The notes: generated by a model not told the origin, from the sequence alone. Shown: positions 9,088-17,625, numbered from the stretch's first letter. The stretch: 64,000 bases of DNA from Methylotenera_A sp044228245 (GCA_044228245.1 JBGAVG010000003.1:124001-188000), one strand, 5' to 3'. Numbers and translations are program-made.

Positions 9088-9990
9088 TTAATTGCGGGTA
9101 AATTCTATGCGTTTGCCATCATTCAGGGCAATGCTCAAGGCTGCGCCTTCACTGGCAATATCACCAAATAGCGGATCTTCATCTTCACCCTTGGCCTGGC
9201 TTAAGCTTTTGAAATCATACAAATTAAAATCGGCCAAATGCGATGGCTCGACATTGGTGATGGCTCGGAAGATGTTATTGATACGGCCGGGCTGTTCGCG
9301 TTCCCAGGCTTGTAACATGTCTTTCACTTTCTGACGCTGCAGATTTTCCTGAGAGCCGCATAAATCGCACGGAATAATCGGAAACTGCATTTGGCGCGCA
9401 TAACTGGCGATGTCTTTCTCGCTGCAGTAAGCCAATGGCCTGATGACGACATTCTGTTTGTCATTGGTGGCGAGTTTGGGCGGCATGGCTTTGAGTTTTG
9501 CGCCAAAGAACATGTTCAAAAACAGTGTTTCCACAATGTCATCGCGATGATGCCCCAGCGCGATTTTATTCGCCCCCAACTCTTTTGCGGTAGTGTAGAT
9601 AATGCCGCGCCGCAGACGGGAACAGAGCGAACAGGTAGTTTTGCCTTCCGGAATTTTCTCTTTCACGACAGAGTAGGTGTCGGCTTCCACAATGCGGTAA
9701 TCAATACCGAGCTGTTCAAAATAACGCGGCAACACATCGGCGGGGAATCCTGGCTGCTTCTGGTCCAGGTTCATCGCAATGAGCTTGAAGTTAATTGGGG
9801 CGCGTTCCTGCAGGGCAAGTAGAATCATCAGCATGGCGTGGCTATCTTTGCCGCCGCTCATGCACACAAGCACGGTATCCCCTTCCTCAATCATGTTGTA
9901 ATCGCCAATGGCCTTGCCTACGGACGTAATCAGGCTGTTGCGCAATTTAACAAAATTGCCAGAAGCGTTATCAGGTAAGTGTTTGATCAT
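9088..9990 (-). CDS. ttcA: TtcA, tRNA 2-thiocytidine(32) synthetase
   Basis: ATP-dependent, iron-sulfur enzyme that thiolates C32 of certain tRNAs. The PP-loop SGGKDS is at residues 45-50; the cluster cysteines lie in CSLC (C120, C123) and PCDLC (C208/C211). The 300-residue length is normal. The start codon overlaps the stop of the upstream reductase gene in ATGA form, indicating translational coupling. Confidence 0.96.
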   Translation of the reverse strand: MIKHLPDNASGNFVKLRNSLITSVGKAIGDYNMIEEGDTVLVCMSGGKDSHAMLMILLALQERAPINFKLIAMNLDQKQPGFPADVLPRYFEQLGIDYRIVEADTYSVVKEKIPEGKTTCSLCSRLRRGIIYTTAKELGANKIALGHHRDDIVETLFLNMFFGAKLKAMPPKLATNDKQNVVIRPLAYCSEKDIASYARQMQFPIIPCDLCGSQENLQRQKVKDMLQAWEREQPGRINNIFRAITNVEPSHLADFNLYDFKSLSQAKGEDEDPLFGDIASEGAALSIALNDGKRIEFTRN

Positions 9991-10733
9991 AAATTAAGCG
10001 ACCTTCCGCCATCCACCGCCAGCACATGACCGGTAACAAAGGGGGCATCATAAACTAGGAATTTAACCGCTTTTGCAATGTCACTCGCATCCCCCACACG
10101 TTTAAGCAAAGTTTGCGAAATCACGCGCTGGCGATACACTTCATCAAACTGCGGATTGTTTTCCGGCCATTGCACGGGGCCGGGGGCAACCGCATTCACA
10201 CGCACTTCCGGGCTGAGTTCATGCGCGAGTGATTTGGTAAGCGTGACCAGGCCCGCTTTGGCAACGCTGTATACGATATAGCCTTTTTTCGGGCGCTCGA
10301 TATGCATATCGGTAATATTCACAATGCAGCCATGATTTTTGCGTAATTCTGTGGCTGCAGCCTGGGCAAGAAACATGGGCGCTTTAAGATTGCTGCCCAT
10401 CAAATCGTGCCAGTTTTCCTCGTTAATATGGCCAATTTCGGTAGGGTAGTAACTGGAGGCGTTGTTGATGAGCACGTCCAGTTTGCCGAATTGATTGATG
10501 GTTTCGTGTACCAGATTGGGCATGACGGCAATATTGAGCAGGTCGCCCTGAATGATCGCGACCGAGTTGGCACGCTGCAGATTCAGCTCTGCCTGCAAGG
10601 CGCGTGCCTCGCTGACACTGCTTTTGTAATGTACCATCAGGCTGGCGCCATTCGCATGCAACTCGCGACAAATGGCCGCGCCCACGCGCTTGGCGCCACC
10701 CGTTATCAATACCACTTTGCTAGTTAGTTTCAC
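9987..10733 (-). CDS. FolM-like pteridine reductase (short-chain dehydrogenase)
   Basis: The NADPH-dependent short-chain dehydrogenase signature is clear: the nucleotide-binding segment TGGAKRVG near the N-terminus has the Arg typical of pteridine reductases instead of the usual TGxxxGIG, followed by NNAS and the catalytic YSVAK. Pteridine/dihydrobiopterin reductases of the FolM type are the closest fit I know; the exact substrate is inferred. The gene starts with GTG (10733), overlaps ttcA by 4 bp and is divergent from midA. It could alternatively be a general 3-oxoacyl-ACP-reductase-like enzyme. Confidence 0.75.
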   Translation of the reverse strand: MKLTSKVVLITGGAKRVGAAICRELHANGASLMVHYKSSVSEARALQAELNLQRANSVAIIQGDLLNIAVMPNLVHETINQFGKLDVLINNASSYYPTEIGHINEENWHDLMGSNLKAPMFLAQAAATELRKNHGCIVNITDMHIERPKKGYIVYSVAKAGLVTLTKSLAHELSPEVRVNAVAPGPVQWPENNPQFDEVYRQRVISQTLLKRVGDASDIAKAVKFLVYDAPFVTGHVLAVDGGRSLNL

Positions 10734-10759
10734 AATTCACCCACTTTTTAGTTGCCCAC

Positions 10760-10767
10760 ATTATAAT
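10760..10767. promoter_or_regulatory. Bidirectional -10 element between folM-like gene and midA
   Basis: ATTATAAT contains a perfect TATAAT on the plus strand (10762-10767) and another on the minus strand (10765-10760). On the plus strand it sits only 5 bp before the midA ATG, which would make that transcript essentially leaderless. No good -35 box was found on either side. Confidence 0.4.
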
Positions 10768-10772
10768 AGGGA

Positions 10773-11951
10773 ATGGCCATACCATCTAATAAGAATCTAC
10801 CTGTCCCACCGCTTGAAGCGCAGACACAGAGCCAGCAGCTTGGCTGCGTGATTCAGCAAGCCATCATGCAGAATGGGGGCTGGATTTCGTTTGCAGACTT
10901 TATGCATGCTGCGCTTTATACGCCCAACTTAGGGTATTACGCAGGTGGTGCGCGCAAATTCGGGCACGGTGGAGATTTTGTTACTGCGCCGGAGATTTCG
11001 CCAGTTTTTGCCCAAACCCTTGCCCGTCAAGCGGCACAAATATTAGAGGTTAGTAAAGGTAACATTTTAGAACTGGGTGCCGGTACCGGAAAGTTGGCGA
11101 TAGATTTATTGCTGGAATTGGCACAGCTGAATAAGCTGCCAAACCAGTATTTTATTCTGGAAGTGAGTGATTACTTACGCCAGGTCCAGCACGAAACATG
11201 TCAGGAAAAATTGCCGGCAGAATTGTTCACCAAGCTCGCCTGGTTGGAAACTCTACCTGAAAAATTCAGCGGTTTGATATTGGGTAACGAGGTGCTGGAT
11301 GCGATTCCCGTCCACATGCTGCACAAAACGGCGGAAGGCTGGCGTGAGCTCGGCGTGAGTTTTACCGGAGAATTTGTGTGGCAGGATGCGCCTTTAAGTG
11401 TGGATAGTCTGACAGAAAACCTGCCTGATGATTTGCCGCCAGGCTATGTGACGGAAGTCTGTCCAGCTGCATCGGCATTGGTGCGCAGCCTAGCGGAAAC
11501 CATGGAAACGGGCGCGATTTTATTGATAGATTATGGATTCTCAGCGCGTGAGTATTATCATCCGCAACGCAGCCAGGGCACGCTGATGTGCCACTATCAG
11601 CACCTTGCACACAGCGATCCGCTGACGCATATCGGCTTGCAGGACATTACCGCGCATGTCAATTTCACCCAAATAGCCCAAGTGACTAATTTAATGAGCT
11701 CTGGAGGGGCGCATGGAATAAGGCTTGCAGGCTATGTCAATCAAGCCCGGTTTTTAATCAATTGTGGTATTTTAGTGCTTCTGCAGCAGTTTTCGCCGCA
11801 CGAGCCGCAGTACATGAAACTGGTGGCAGCCGCGCAGAAACTTATGTCTCCCGCCGAAATGGGCGAGTTGTTCAAGGTGATTGCATTGGCTAAAAATATG
11901 GAATTTCCACTCTTAGGTTTTGCGCAGGGCGATAAAGCGCATACGCTCTAA
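10773..11951 (+). CDS. MidA/NDUFAF7-family SAM-dependent methyltransferase
   Basis: Class I methyltransferase of the MidA (DUF185) family. The mitochondrial homologue NDUFAF7 methylates an arginine of a complex I subunit; bacterial substrates are not settled. The 392-residue protein shows the family N-terminus (GGWISFADFMHAALYTPNLG), FGHGGDFVTAPEIS (about 63-76), the SAM loop ELGAGTGKLA (about 100-109) and GNEVLDAIPV (about 171-180). The N-terminal match supports the ATG at 10773. It precedes trmB closely. Confidence 0.88.
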   Translation: MAIPSNKNLPVPPLEAQTQSQQLGCVIQQAIMQNGGWISFADFMHAALYTPNLGYYAGGARKFGHGGDFVTAPEISPVFAQTLARQAAQILEVSKGNILELGAGTGKLAIDLLLELAQLNKLPNQYFILEVSDYLRQVQHETCQEKLPAELFTKLAWLETLPEKFSGLILGNEVLDAIPVHMLHKTAEGWRELGVSFTGEFVWQDAPLSVDSLTENLPDDLPPGYVTEVCPAASALVRSLAETMETGAILLIDYGFSAREYYHPQRSQGTLMCHYQHLAHSDPLTHIGLQDITAHVNFTQIAQVTNLMSSGGAHGIRLAGYVNQARFLINCGILVLLQQFSPHEPQYMKLVAAAQKLMSPAEMGELFKVIALAKNMEFPLLGFAQGDKAHTL

Positions 11952-11963
11952 AAATAATATCAG

Positions 11964-11969
11964 TATAAT
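11964..11969 (+). promoter_or_regulatory. TATAAT element immediately before trmB
   Basis: A perfect TATAAT lies 7 bp before the ATG at 11977. If used as a -10 box, transcription would begin at or next to the start codon. No convincing -35 hexamer is seen 16-18 bp upstream. Confidence 0.35.
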
Positions 11970-11976
11970 GCGCGCC

Positions 11977-12678
11977 ATGACAGATACAGAAAACACTCAA
12001 CATCGTCGTATCCGCAGCTTCGTATTGCGCCAGGGCCGCCTAACCAAGGGCCAGGAGCGTGCGCTGGAAACGGGCTGGCCGAATTATGGCGTGGAATATC
12101 GCCAAACCATGCTTGATTTAAGCCAGTTATTTGGTCGTAGCGACAGTAAAAAAATCCTCGAAATTGGCTTTGGCATGGGTGATGCCACCGCGCAAATTGC
12201 ACAGACTTTACCGGATTCTGATTTATTGGCGGTGGAGGTGCATACGCCAGGAGTCGGCAGCCTGCTTAAGCTAATTCAAGAGCGGGCACTTACTAACATC
12301 CGCATTGTTCAGCATGATGCGGTCGAGGTGCTGCAGAATATGCTGCCGGATGCCAGTCTGGATGGCGTGCATATTTTCTTTCCTGATCCGTGGCACAAAA
12401 AGCGCCACCACAAGCGACGCTTGATTCAGGCTGAATTTGTAAGGCTGCTGTGCAGCAAACTTAAAACCGGTGGCTATTTGCACCTGGCGACTGATTGGCA
12501 GGAATATGCCGAATCGGTGCTGGAGGTGCTGTGCGCCGAGCCGCAATTGCAAAACACGGCAGCCAAAGAAAACAATGGCTATGCTGAAAAGCCTGAATAT
12601 CGCCCGCTGACCAAGTTTGAAAATCGTGGATTAAAGCTGGGGCACGGTGTTTGGGATTTAGTCTTCTTTAGAAATTGA
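11977..12678 (+). CDS. trmB: TrmB, tRNA (guanine-N7-)-methyltransferase
   Basis: Methylates G46 in the variable loop of tRNAs using SAM. The roughly 233-residue product has the SAM loop EIGFGMGD, the acidic VEVHTPG, the signature FFPDPWHKKRHHKRR and the C-terminal TKFENRG. ATG11977 is chosen; ATG11968 is three codons upstream and no Shine-Dalgarno sequence resolves the two. The 3' end overlaps the convergent engB coding end by 21 bp. Confidence 0.95.
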   Translation: MTDTENTQHRRIRSFVLRQGRLTKGQERALETGWPNYGVEYRQTMLDLSQLFGRSDSKKILEIGFGMGDATAQIAQTLPDSDLLAVEVHTPGVGSLLKLIQERALTNIRIVQHDAVEVLQNMLPDASLDGVHIFFPDPWHKKRHHKRRLIQAEFVRLLCSKLKTGGYLHLATDWQEYAESVLEVLCAEPQLQNTAAKENNGYAEKPEYRPLTKFENRGLKLGHGVWDLVFFRN

Positions 12679-13275
12679 ACTATCGCTGAACAACCACTTC
12701 CCAATCACGCTTTCAGCCTCTTCCACGCCTTGTTTTTTGAGGCTGGAGAACAGTTGAACCGTACAATTTCCCCAAATGCTTTCTAACTCTTTGCGTACTT
12801 TCATTAACGTTTGATTCGCTTCGTTGCGCGACAGCTTGTCTGATTTGGTCAATAACACATGTACTGGTTTGCCGCTTGGGCAAAACCAATCCAGCAATTG
12901 GCGATCCAGCGGAGTGAGCGGATGGCGGCTATCCATGACCAGCACCAGCCCCGCCAGGCTGGTACGCTCGCTTAAGTAGCGCGACAATACGCTTTGCCAG
13001 TGCGCGCGCATCGCCTCCGGCACCTTGGCATACCCGTAACCGGGTAAATCGACTAGGTGCCTGTCATTGCCAAGGGTAAAAAAGTTAATCAGTTGTGTGC
13101 GGCCAGGTTGCTTGCTCACATAAGCCAGGCGATTATGGTTTGCCAGCGTGTTGAGTGCGCTGGATTTTCCAGCATTGGAGCGCCCGGCGAACGCCACTTC
13201 AACGCCGCTGGCAGGCGGCAGATCGCGCAGATGGTGTGCTGAAATGTGGAATGTGGCGTTCTGGAATAAAGGCAT
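12658..13275 (-). CDS. engB: EngB/YihA, ribosome-biogenesis GTPase
   Basis: Essential GTP-binding protein implicated in large ribosomal subunit assembly. The 205-residue product carries G1 GRSNAGKSS, G3 DLPGYGYA and G4 TKSDK in order. The internal ATG (MPLFQNATFHIS) is chosen over an in-frame start 33 bp upstream because it matches the family N-terminus. It is divergent from the cytochrome c4 gene, a neighbourhood common in Betaproteobacteria. Confidence 0.94.
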   Translation of the reverse strand: MPLFQNATFHISAHHLRDLPPASGVEVAFAGRSNAGKSSALNTLANHNRLAYVSKQPGRTQLINFFTLGNDRHLVDLPGYGYAKVPEAMRAHWQSVLSRYLSERTSLAGLVLVMDSRHPLTPLDRQLLDWFCPSGKPVHVLLTKSDKLSRNEANQTLMKVRKELESIWGNCTVQLFSSLKKQGVEEAESVIGKWLFSDSSISKED

Positions 13276-13382
13276 GCAATATTTTGCTGTAAATGAATTA
13301 AGCCGCAAATGCTATCACGAACGGGCTATTCTTGATAAAATATTAAATTGATTAAATAGTTATAAGGTTGCGGGGTTTAAGT

Positions 13383-14027
13383 ATGCGTATTGGTTTAGCG
13401 GCATTGTTGTTAAGTTTGGCAGTTTCATCAGCCTTGGCAGAAACAAAAACTGCTGGTAATAAAGTGGCAGAAAAGTCGCCACCAGCGGTTGCCGAAGCAA
13501 CTCCTGCAGAAAAAACCGTGCAGACGGTGTGCGCCGCATGCCATGCGCCAGATGGCAATAGCGTGGTTACTTTGAATCCGAAACTGGCTGGCCAGAGTTC
13601 GGATTATCTGTTAAAACAACTCACCAATTTCAAAGAGGGCACGCGCGCCAATGCCGTGATGGGCGGCCTGGTGGCCAACTTAACGCCAGAAGAAATGAAG
13701 AATCTGGCCGTATATTTTTCTGCAAAAAATCCAACTTTAGGTCAGGCCAAAACCAATGGTGCGGGTTCGCTGGGCGAGAAAATTTACCGTGGAGGCATTG
13801 CCGCAACCAATGTACCTGCCTGCGCGGCTTGTCACGGCGCAACCGGTGCCGGTATTCCAAAGCGGTTTCCTCGTTTGGCCGGCCAGCACGCGGATTACAC
13901 ATTGGCGCAGATGAGAACTTTCCGCACGGGCGAGCGTGCAAATGCGCCGATGATGCAGGCAATCGCGGCCAAAATGACCGATGCGGAAATGCAGGCGGTT
14001 GCTGATTACATGCAGGGTCTGCGTTAA
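13383..14027 (+). CDS. Cytochrome c4, periplasmic dihaem cytochrome
   Basis: Two CxxCH haem-binding sites (CAACHA and CAACHG), each in a class I cytochrome c fold with downstream Met ligand regions, plus an N-terminal signal peptide ending around ALA, give a typical 214-residue cytochrome c4. Such proteins carry electrons from the bc1 complex to terminal oxidases or denitrification enzymes; bc1 genes lie at 35-38 kb. An Ala/Pro/Glu/Lys linker precedes the first haem domain. ATG13383 is preferred to TTG13368. Its 3' end is 3 bp from the convergent kinase gene. Confidence 0.92.
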   Translation: MRIGLAALLLSLAVSSALAETKTAGNKVAEKSPPAVAEATPAEKTVQTVCAACHAPDGNSVVTLNPKLAGQSSDYLLKQLTNFKEGTRANAVMGGLVANLTPEEMKNLAVYFSAKNPTLGQAKTNGAGSLGEKIYRGGIAATNVPACAACHGATGAGIPKRFPRLAGQHADYTLAQMRTFRTGERANAPMMQAIAAKMTDAEMQAVADYMQGLR

Positions 14028-14030
14028 TTG

Positions 14031-15767
14031 TCAGTTTGCGGGGTTGGGCGCAAGCGCAATCCTGAAGCGTACCTCGCCGTTCAAGTTGGTGGCTAAACTT
14101 AACGCATAGCCTGCCTGCTTGGCATCCTGTGCGGCATGGTATAGCCCCACGCCCAACCCATTGGGGGAGGCGATATGTTTCTTAAACAAATCGTTTGCAA
14201 TCCCCACATGCATTGCCTTGCCGGTATCAACCACATCAATGTAAAATCCGTTGTCGCCTTCATCGTGCATTTTTACTTTGATCGAGGTATCCGGCTGATG
14301 TTTGGTTTTTTCGAGCGCGTTGTTCAGCAGGTTATCCAGCACGCTGTCCAGCACCTCGGCATTGATTTCTTGTCTGGGTAAATTTTCCGCTAAAAATTCA
14401 ATATCATCGTGATGATGCCGCAACTGCAGATTTTTCCACCAGGCAGACATTTTTTCGAGCCTTTTCTTCTCTTCCCCAGGTGCTTTAAGCTTATCGAGCG
14501 TGGCGGCAATGCGTTGGTTGAGCATTGGCAGCTGTCTGCGGATAAGTCGCAGCAAGGCTTCGTTATCGGCTTCATTGCTGGCATTATTGCTTTGCTCGGC
14601 GGCGGAAACCAGCGCACCCACGGATTGCAGAATGTTTTTAATATCGTGCGTCAGGCGCGATCCGGTTTCATAAAAAGCCTGCATATAGGCATTTTGCCGC
14701 AGGGTTTCCTCACGGCGCTTGGCTTCATAAAACTCGCCCATAATCTGCGTGAGCAGTTTGATGTGCACATAGAGCGCCGGCGAAATCTGCCAGCGCGTAT
14801 GCAGACTCATGTGAAAATCTTTAAAATTAAAATGCGTGATATGGTCGGATGTTTCACCCAGCTTGCCTTGCGATTCATCGGCCAGCCATGAGACGCCTGA
14901 CACCCATGGCAACGCGGTCATCTCGGCCATTGCGGCCTGAATAAAGCCATTTGGGGTAGATTCAATCTCGCCCATCGCGGCAATGTTTTTAACCCATTTT
15001 TCAAATGGCATGCCGATACTCAGCAAGTAACGCGACATGAGTAGCTCAACACCCGAGAACCGCGTGTTAGGTTTCCAAAAAAAGCTAAAAGTAATCAGGC
15101 CAAACGCCAGACCAAAAATGGTGATAAACATCACCTGGACATAATTGATTGCCTGTATCGTACCGACCGCATAGCTGGAAAGCGCCAGAATAAACGCCAT
15201 CATCATCAGCAGCAAGGTATAGAAAAAGTCTAAAATGGGCACTTGGCCAGCTTTATGGGATTGGGCGCCAATAAATAAAATGGCGATAGGCAGCAAAGGG
15301 ATAAAATAGCGAATCACAAATTTCGCTGCTTCCAGGTCGTCAGAAGAGCCGAGCAGCTTTGGGATCACCCACAGCAATAGCATGGAGAGCAGGTAACTGG
15401 CTGCGAGGATATGGATAATGTGGTTTGATTTGGATTCCTCCGAAAATACACGCCCGCCTAAAAGCCCGAATAAGATGGATAGCCATATCGCGGTAAGCCA
15501 CCAGTTGATATAAAAAAAGGCAATCAAACCAACGCTGACAAATATGGCGATTGCGGTTTTGGAGAGTTTTTCTGTGCTGCGCCATACCGGCTGCCACATC
15601 AAAAACAGGCCGTAATGGCATAAGAAAAACGCGCGCTGCAGATGGGAAGCACCATCACCCCAAATTAGAAAAGCATGCAGGGTTAGCAGCATCAATGCCA
15701 GTATGCGCTGCGAGTTGGCTGCCAATAATTGATTGATTTTGACGTGGTTAAACATAAGCATAGACAT
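14031..15767 (-). CDS. Membrane sensor histidine kinase, PrsK-like architecture, orphan
   Basis: The N-terminal half has about eight hydrophobic helices, followed by a GAF-like linker and a HATPase domain. The phospho-acceptor box reads RLTHDIKN (His near residue 374), the N box is NLLNNALEK, the G1 box DVVDTGKA and the G2 box NGLGVGLY, so the kinase looks complete. Many N-terminal helices plus an HDxKN H-box recall PrsK, the kinase of PEP-CTERM/exosortase systems; this is similarity by memory, not proof. No response regulator is adjacent. The start is unclear: TTG15803 gives 590 residues, ATG15767 gives 578, and neither has a good ribosome site. It is divergent from a sigma-54-type pilin gene, a possible target of its pathway. 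Confidence 0.8.
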   Translation of the reverse strand: MSMLMFNHVKINQLLAANSQRILALMLLTLHAFLIWGDGASHLQRAFFLCHYGLFLMWQPVWRSTEKLSKTAIAIFVSVGLIAFFYINWWLTAIWLSILFGLLGGRVFSEESKSNHIIHILAASYLLSMLLLWVIPKLLGSSDDLEAAKFVIRYFIPLLPIAILFIGAQSHKAGQVPILDFFYTLLLMMMAFILALSSYAVGTIQAINYVQVMFITIFGLAFGLITFSFFWKPNTRFSGVELLMSRYLLSIGMPFEKWVKNIAAMGEIESTPNGFIQAAMAEMTALPWVSGVSWLADESQGKLGETSDHITHFNFKDFHMSLHTRWQISPALYVHIKLLTQIMGEFYEAKRREETLRQNAYMQAFYETGSRLTHDIKNILQSVGALVSAAEQSNNASNEADNEALLRLIRRQLPMLNQRIAATLDKLKAPGEEKKRLEKMSAWWKNLQLRHHHDDIEFLAENLPRQEINAEVLDSVLDNLLNNALEKTKHQPDTSIKVKMHDEGDNGFYIDVVDTGKAMHVGIANDLFKKHIASPNGLGVGLYHAAQDAKQAGYALSLATNLNGEVRFRIALAPNPAN

Positions 15768-15858
15768 GGCGGCGGCTAAAGAGTTAAGTATTGGGTTGAA
15801 CAAAGCTGAAGCATAATCTAAAAGAGAGACTAAAAACAGTGTGTCAATAATTTGTCAC

Positions 15859-15885
15859 AAACGATGAAATTTCATCGTTTTTTTT
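15859..15885. promoter_or_regulatory. 22-bp perfect palindrome followed by a T tract
   Basis: AAACGATGAAA/TTTCATCGTTT is a perfect palindrome with eight T residues at its right end. It lies between the divergent kinase and pilin genes. There is no plus-strand gene just upstream to terminate, so an operator is as plausible as a terminator. Confidence 0.45.
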
Positions 15886-15939
15886 GTTTATTTGGCTGGA
15901 AACTTGACGGAACACCGCTTAGAATAAGGCTTTGCGGGC

Positions 15940-15955
15940 TGGCATAGTACTTGCA
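15940..15955 (+). promoter_or_regulatory. Sigma-54 (RpoN) promoter of the pilin gene
   Basis: TGGCATAGTACTTGCA matches the RpoN consensus TGGCACG-N4-TTGCA with exact spacing between the -24 GG and -12 GC and only two mismatches. It lies 68 bp before the pilin ATG. RpoN control is well known for pilA genes through PilSR. Confidence 0.8.
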
Positions 15956-16023
15956 TAAATTTTATTGAGTGTGGGCGAATAAACAAGAATGTCACACATG
16001 ATAATTGGTTAAAGGATACCAAA

Positions 16024-16668
16024 ATGAACAAACAAACAGGTTTTACCCTAATCGAGCTGGCCATCGTGTTGGTGATTATCGGCTTGTTGCTGGGTGGCGT
16101 GCTCAGGGGGCAGGAACTGATTAACAGTGCCAAAGTTAAAAACATGGCAAATGACTTTAGAAATAAACCAACTATTATTTATCAGTATCAGGACAAATTT
16201 AGAGCCTTGCCAGGGGATGATAAAGCAGCCCAGGAGCATGTGGGTGCAACAGCAACCAATGGCAATGGCAATGGCACAATTGAAGGTGTTTATAACGCCG
16301 CATCTGGAGAATCGTTTCAGTTTTGGCAGCAGGTAAGGCTGGCTAATTTGGATGTCGGCTCTACTGATACTGGCGCAGCAAGTTATACGCCTACGAATGC
16401 AGAAGGTGGGAGAATCGGTATTCAGGGAGGCTCGACAAAGTCAATTGCTGGTTTATCAGGCTCCTATGTGGTGTGTTCGGAAGGTATTTTAGGTAAGTTT
16501 GCTAAGCAATTGGATACAACGCTTGATGATGGTAATACAGCAACCGGTTCAATGATGGCTACTGCTGGTACGATTGATGGCGCTACGGCTGCAACTGCGG
16601 CAACTTCTGCAGGAGCCACACCAACCATTGATGACACGCTTAAATATACTGTTTGTATGGCATTCTAA
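16024..16668 (+). CDS. Type IV pilin-like protein (class III signal sequence)
   Basis: The N-terminus MNKQTG-FTLIELAIVLVIIG is a prepilin peptidase site: short basic leader, cleavage after Gly6, N-methylated Phe, Glu5 and a hydrophobic assembly helix. The 214-residue product has a Gly/Asn/Thr/Ala-rich body with low-complexity runs around 73-86 and 170-205, and two cysteines (C151, C211) that could form the C-terminal D-loop disulfide. It may be a major pilin or a pseudopilin; it stands alone with its own RpoN promoter and terminator, which favours a highly and separately regulated pilin. AAAGGAT provides a good ribosome site. Confidence 0.85.
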   Translation: MNKQTGFTLIELAIVLVIIGLLLGGVLRGQELINSAKVKNMANDFRNKPTIIYQYQDKFRALPGDDKAAQEHVGATATNGNGNGTIEGVYNAASGESFQFWQQVRLANLDVGSTDTGAASYTPTNAEGGRIGIQGGSTKSIAGLSGSYVVCSEGILGKFAKQLDTTLDDGNTATGSMMATAGTIDGATAATAATSAGATPTIDDTLKYTVCMAF

Positions 16669-16694
16669 AAATATATTAAGTTATAACACTAAGA

Positions 16695-16720
16695 CCCGCC
16701 TTGAGCGGGCTTTTTGTTTT
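16695..16720 (+). terminator. Terminator after the pilin gene
   Basis: The hairpin CCCGC/GCGGG with a five-base loop is followed by CTTTTTG, 26 bp after the pilin stop codon. Confidence 0.85.
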
Positions 16721-16767
16721 TGCCGAACCTGTAATATCTGAATTGTCCTTAATGCTTGCTACACGTT

Positions 16768-16795
16768 TTGATTTAGCCTTGTTTTCAATTAGAAT
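16768..16795 (+). promoter_or_regulatory. Putative sigma-70 promoter of the mla operon
   Basis: TTGATT, a 16-bp spacer and TAGAAT precede mlaF by 26 bp. Both boxes are imperfect but correctly placed, directly after the pilin terminator. Confidence 0.5.
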
Positions 16796-16821
16796 AGTTG
16801 CAAATTTAAAATGCATAACAA

Positions 16822-17625
16822 ATGACTCAAAATATCGTAGAAATCGATAACCTCTCGTTTGGCTACAAAGGCCGTATGCTGCATCAGGGTATCAATATGG
16901 TGTTTCCGCGTGGCAAGGTGGTGGCCATCATGGGTGGTAGCGGCAGCGGTAAAACCACCCTGTTGCGCCTGATTGGCGGGCAGATCAAGCCTAACAAAGG
17001 TGAGGTGCGTGTGGATGGCCAGGTGGTGCACAAACAAAGCCGCGAAGGTATTTACCAGCTACGCCGTAAAATGGGTATGCTGTTTCAGCACGGTGCGCTG
17101 TTTACTGATTTGTCGGTATATGAAAACGTCGCCTTTCCCATGCGTGAGCATACCAAATTCCCTGAAAGCATGATTCATGACTTGGTGCTCATGAAATTGC
17201 ATGCAGTTGGCCTGCGAGGCGCGCATCAGTTGATGCCTGCAGAGCTTTCCGGCGGCATGGCGCGGCGGGTGGCTTTGGCGCGAGCCATTGCGCTAGACCC
17301 GGATATTGTGATGTACGACGAGCCTTTTGCGGGACTGGATCCGATTTCGATGGGTGTGATTTGCGATTTAATCCGCATGCTTAACGATGCACTTGGCACA
17401 ACTTCGATTATCGTATCGCACGACGTAAAAGAAACTTTTTTAATCGCAGATTATGTTTATTTTGTGGCGAATGGCACAGTTGCAGCCGAAGGCACGCCGG
17501 AAGATTTGAGTAAATCCAGTTTGCCGTTTGTGCATCAGTTCGTACATGGCGAAAAGGATGGCCCGGTACCGTTTCATTATGCAGCGGGTGATTATAAGCA
17601 AGATCTATTGGGGTTCGGGCCATGA
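16822..17625 (+). CDS. mlaF: MlaF, phospholipid transport ATP-binding protein
   Basis: ATPase of the Mla ABC system, which moves phospholipids between outer and inner membranes to keep lipid asymmetry. Walker A GGSGSGKTT, signature LSGGMARR and Walker B IVMYDEPFAGLD are all present in a 267-residue protein. It is the first gene of mlaFEDCB and overlaps mlaE by 4 bp. Confidence 0.96.
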   Translation: MTQNIVEIDNLSFGYKGRMLHQGINMVFPRGKVVAIMGGSGSGKTTLLRLIGGQIKPNKGEVRVDGQVVHKQSREGIYQLRRKMGMLFQHGALFTDLSVYENVAFPMREHTKFPESMIHDLVLMKLHAVGLRGAHQLMPAELSGGMARRVALARAIALDPDIVMYDEPFAGLDPISMGVICDLIRMLNDALGTTSIIVSHDVKETFLIADYVYFVANGTVAAEGTPEDLSKSSLPFVHQFVHGEKDGPVPFHYAAGDYKQDLLGFGP

